Source: an uncultured Alphaproteobacteria bacterium (lineage in GTDB: Bacteria; Pseudomonadota; Alphaproteobacteria; HIMB59; GCA-002718135). Taken from it: a stretch of DNA of 61,920 nt. The stretch lies in NCBI GenBank assembly GCA_902596065.1, contig CACJSL010000004.1:1-61920 (forward strand), given 5' to 3'. Below the pieces are notes generated by a model, which worked only from the letters and a program-made list of their open reading frames with translations, did not search any database and was not told where the DNA came from. Position 1 is the first letter of the stretch, and the number at the start of each line of letters is the position of its first letter. Positions 59,968 through 61,920 of the stretch are shown one piece after another. The translations under genes and the position numbers were made by a program.

Positions 59968-61760
59968 TGAATAAAGCTTATAATATTATTGATCATAATT
60001 ATGATGTAGTTGTTATTGGTGCAGGAGGATCAGGTTTACGTTCTACTTTAGGGTTGGCTGAATCTGGTTTAAATGTAGCATGTATATCAAAAGTTTTTCC
60101 AACCAGAAGTCACACTGTTGCAGCGCAAGGCGGTATAGGCGCAGCACTAGGCAATATGGGTGAGGATAATTGGAAATGGCACATGTTTGATACGGTTAAA
60201 GGCTCTGATTGGCTTGGAGATCAAGATGCAATAGAGTATCTTTGTTCAAAAGCTCCAGAGGCAATTGAAGATTTAGAAGAATATGGAATGCCATTTAGTA
60301 GGACTGAAGAGGGCAAAATTTATCAACGACCTTTTGGAGGTCATTTAACTAGTAATGGTGAGGGCCCACCAGCTATGCGAGCTTGTGCTGCAGCAGACAG
60401 AACAGGACATGCTTTATTACATACTTTGTATCAACAATCTTTAAAGAATTCTGTTGAATTTTTTATAGAATATTATGTTCTAGATTTACTTATAGATGAT
60501 GATGGGACTTGCAAAGGAGTGATTGCTTGGTGTCTTGAAGATGGAACTTTACATAGATTCTTATCTCACCAAACTATTATCGCAACAGGAGGGTATGGAC
60601 GTGCATATTTTTCTTCAACAAGTGCCCACATCTGTACTGGTGATGGAAGCGCAATGGCTTTAAGGCAAGGATTGCCTTTATCAGATATGGAATTTATTCA
60701 ATTTCATCCTACTGGAGTTTACGGAGCCGGGGTTTTAATAACAGAAGGTGCTAGAGGAGAGGGAGGTTATTTAACAAATAGTGATGGAGAACGTTTTATG
60801 GAACGTTATGCCCCTAATGCAAAAGATCTAGCTTCTCGAGATGTTGTAAGCAGAGCAATGACGATTGAAATAAATGAAAACAGAGGATGTGGAGAAAATT
60901 CTGATCATGTTTTGCTTCATCTAGAGCATATTAATTCGAACACTATTCACAAAAGATTACCAGGAATATCAGAAACAGCAAAAATTTTTGCAGGCGTAGA
61001 TTTAACTAAAGACCCTATCCCAGTTTTACCTACCGTACATTATAACATGGGAGGCATTCCAACAAATTATAGAACTGAAGTACTTAACCCAACAACTGAC
61101 AATCCTGATAAAATTTGTGAGGGACTTATGGCAGTTGGAGAAGCAGCATGCGTTTCTGTACATGGAGCTAATAGATTAGGAACAAATTCTTTAATTGATT
61201 TATTAGTTTTTGGTAAAGCCTCTAGTATTACTGCAAGAAAAAAAACAAAACCAAATTCAGCTAAAGTTAATATTCACCAAAGATGTACTGAAGAAATATT
61301 AAATCGATTTGATCTTATTAGACATAACAAAGGAGAAATTTTTTCAGGAGAAGCGCGAAATGAAATGCAAAAAATAATGCAAAAAAAATGTGCTGTTTTT
61401 AGAACTGAGTATTTAATTAAAAGTGGTATAAAAGAATTTGAAACTGTTGAAAGAAAAATGGAAAATATTCAAGTTAAAGATCAATCACTTATTTTTAATA
61501 CAGATTTAGTAGAAACATTAGAATTGCACAATTTAATGGAACAATCAAAAGTAACATTATATTCAGCTCTTAATCGAAAAGAAAGTAGAGGTGCTCATGC
61601 TAGGGAAGACTATCCTGAAAGAGATGATAAAAATTGGCTTGTTCATAGTCTAGTATGGTTAGATAAAAAAGGAAATATAAAATTAGATAAGAAGCCTGTA
61701 AATTTAAATACCTTAACTAATCACGTTCAACCAATCCCACCCAAGAGAAGAGTGTATTAA
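59967..61760 (+). CDS. sdhA: Succinate dehydrogenase flavoprotein subunit
   Basis: 597 residues. FAD loop [20 protein letters not shown], covalent-FAD histidine in [25 protein letters not shown]-like [20 protein letters not shown], active-site THYNMGG-type [12 protein letters not shown], and [13 protein letters not shown] near the end. Oxidises succinate to fumarate, passing electrons to SdhB. Complete. Normal length. Confidence 0.98.
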   Translation: MNKAYNIIDHNYDVVVIGAGGSGLRSTLGLAESGLNVACISKVFPTRSHTVAAQGGIGAALGNMGEDNWKWHMFDTVKGSDWLGDQDAIEYLCSKAPEAIEDLEEYGMPFSRTEEGKIYQRPFGGHLTSNGEGPPAMRACAAADRTGHALLHTLYQQSLKNSVEFFIEYYVLDLLIDDDGTCKGVIAWCLEDGTLHRFLSHQTIIATGGYGRAYFSSTSAHICTGDGSAMALRQGLPLSDMEFIQFHPTGVYGAGVLITEGARGEGGYLTNSDGERFMERYAPNAKDLASRDVVSRAMTIEINENRGCGENSDHVLLHLEHINSNTIHKRLPGISETAKIFAGVDLTKDPIPVLPTVHYNMGGIPTNYRTEVLNPTTDNPDKICEGLMAVGEAACVSVHGANRLGTNSLIDLLVFGKASSITARKKTKPNSAKVNIHQRCTEEILNRFDLIRHNKGEIFSGEARNEMQKIMQKKCAVFRTEYLIKSGIKEFETVERKMENIQVKDQSLIFNTDLVETLELHNLMEQSKVTLYSALNRKESRGAHAREDYPERDDKNWLVHSLVWLDKKGNIKLDKKPVNLNTLTNHVQPIPPKRRVY

Positions 61761-61764
61761 TATT

Positions 61765-61920
61765 ATGGCTGATTTTATTTTACCAAAAAATTCAAAAATC
61801 AAAGAAGGCAAAACATATCCTTTTGAAGGAAATAAAGATTCAACAAAAAAATTAATTATATACCGATGGGATCCTGAAGAGAATGAAAATCCTAGATTAG
61901 ATAAATATGAAGTTGACTTA
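61765..61920 (+). CDS. sdhB: Succinate dehydrogenase iron-sulfur subunit (N-terminal part, cut by window edge)
   Basis: 52 codons from ATG 61765: MADFILPKNSKIKEGKTYPF then IIYRWDPEENENPRLDKYEVDL, the standard SdhB N-terminus (YRWDPE..NPR.D.YEVD). The cluster cysteines lie beyond the window. Four bases after sdhA. Confidence 0.95.
   Translation, partial: MADFILPKNSKIKEGKTYPFEGNKDSTKKLIIYRWDPEENENPRLDKYEVDL

Overview
The window is a dense, strongly A+T-rich bacterial chromosome segment. Many adjacent genes overlap by 1-30 bases, TTG and GTG starts are common, and many starts lack an obvious Shine-Dalgarno sequence. Gene content and order point to an alphaproteobacterium: GcrA, CarD beside a FdxA-type ferredoxin, an IalB-family protein before argG, ccmABCDEFGH back to back with acnA, and the block dapF-mtaB-ftsY-yciB facing ffh-rpsP-rimM-trmD-rplS-leuC-leuD-leuB-asd. 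The low G+C, compactness and abundance of small 2-oxoglutarate oxygenases suggest a streamlined marine lineage (SAR11 or HIMB59/AEGEAN-169-like). That placement is inference; no 16S gene is present.

Layout. 1-8473: a TPR/glycosyltransferase-like gene cut by the left edge, a BAX-inhibitor-like membrane protein, an aldo/keto reductase, a fructosamine-kinase-like protein, asparaginase II, ialB-like plus argG, then folD and yggT. 8519-9428: an amino-acid ABC substrate-binding protein with no permease beside it, with a hairpin in its leader and a strong terminator. 9498-14863 (minus): a complete System I cytochrome c maturation operon ccmABCDEFGH, including a 32-aa ccmD missing from the ORF track; no ccmI is seen. 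14998-15195: a lysine-rich histone H1-like protein with a structured leader. 15524-23543 (plus): acnA, a SUV3-like helicase, a TerB-like protein, fdxA, carD, a metallophosphoesterase-fold protein that has lost its metal ligands, and a PagL-like outer-membrane deacylase. 23540-26854 (minus): dusA, panB and a second TPR/glycosyltransferase-like protein.

27013-38833 is the most accessory-looking part. It holds a methyltransferase, two phytanoyl-CoA-dioxygenase-type and two TauD-type oxygenases, an aldehyde dehydrogenase, a rhamnose-mutarotase-like protein, small membrane proteins, and a 1289-residue secreted protein in which two diverged copies of a ~155-residue domain flank a peptidoglycan-binding domain. 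38844-53000 is core: gcrA, pgk, yciB, ftsY, mtaB, dapF, then ffh and the S16-RimM-TrmD-L19 operon running into leucine and aspartate-family biosynthesis. Both SRP GTPases (Ffh and its receptor FtsY) lie here in divergent operons. S16 and L19 carry long low-complexity C-terminal tails. 53008-58889: a sulfotransferase, tRNA-Arg(UCG), a DUF924 protein, family-5 uracil-DNA glycosylase, MFS transporter, two tiny ORFs, ZapE and an alpha/beta hydrolase. 58890-59257 has no protein gene but holds a G+C-richer, self-complementary ~148-nt element (probable structured RNA) and two DnaA-box-like 9-mers in tandem. The window ends in sdhCDA and the start of sdhB.

The most interesting unexplained items are the structured RNA candidate and the DnaA-box pair at 58891-59154, the stem-loop leader in front of ffh, the switch-like leader of the histone-like gene, the pseudo-phosphatase after carD, and the duplicated-domain giant secreted protein. 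I saw no CRISPR array, insertion sequence, prophage or obvious defence system.
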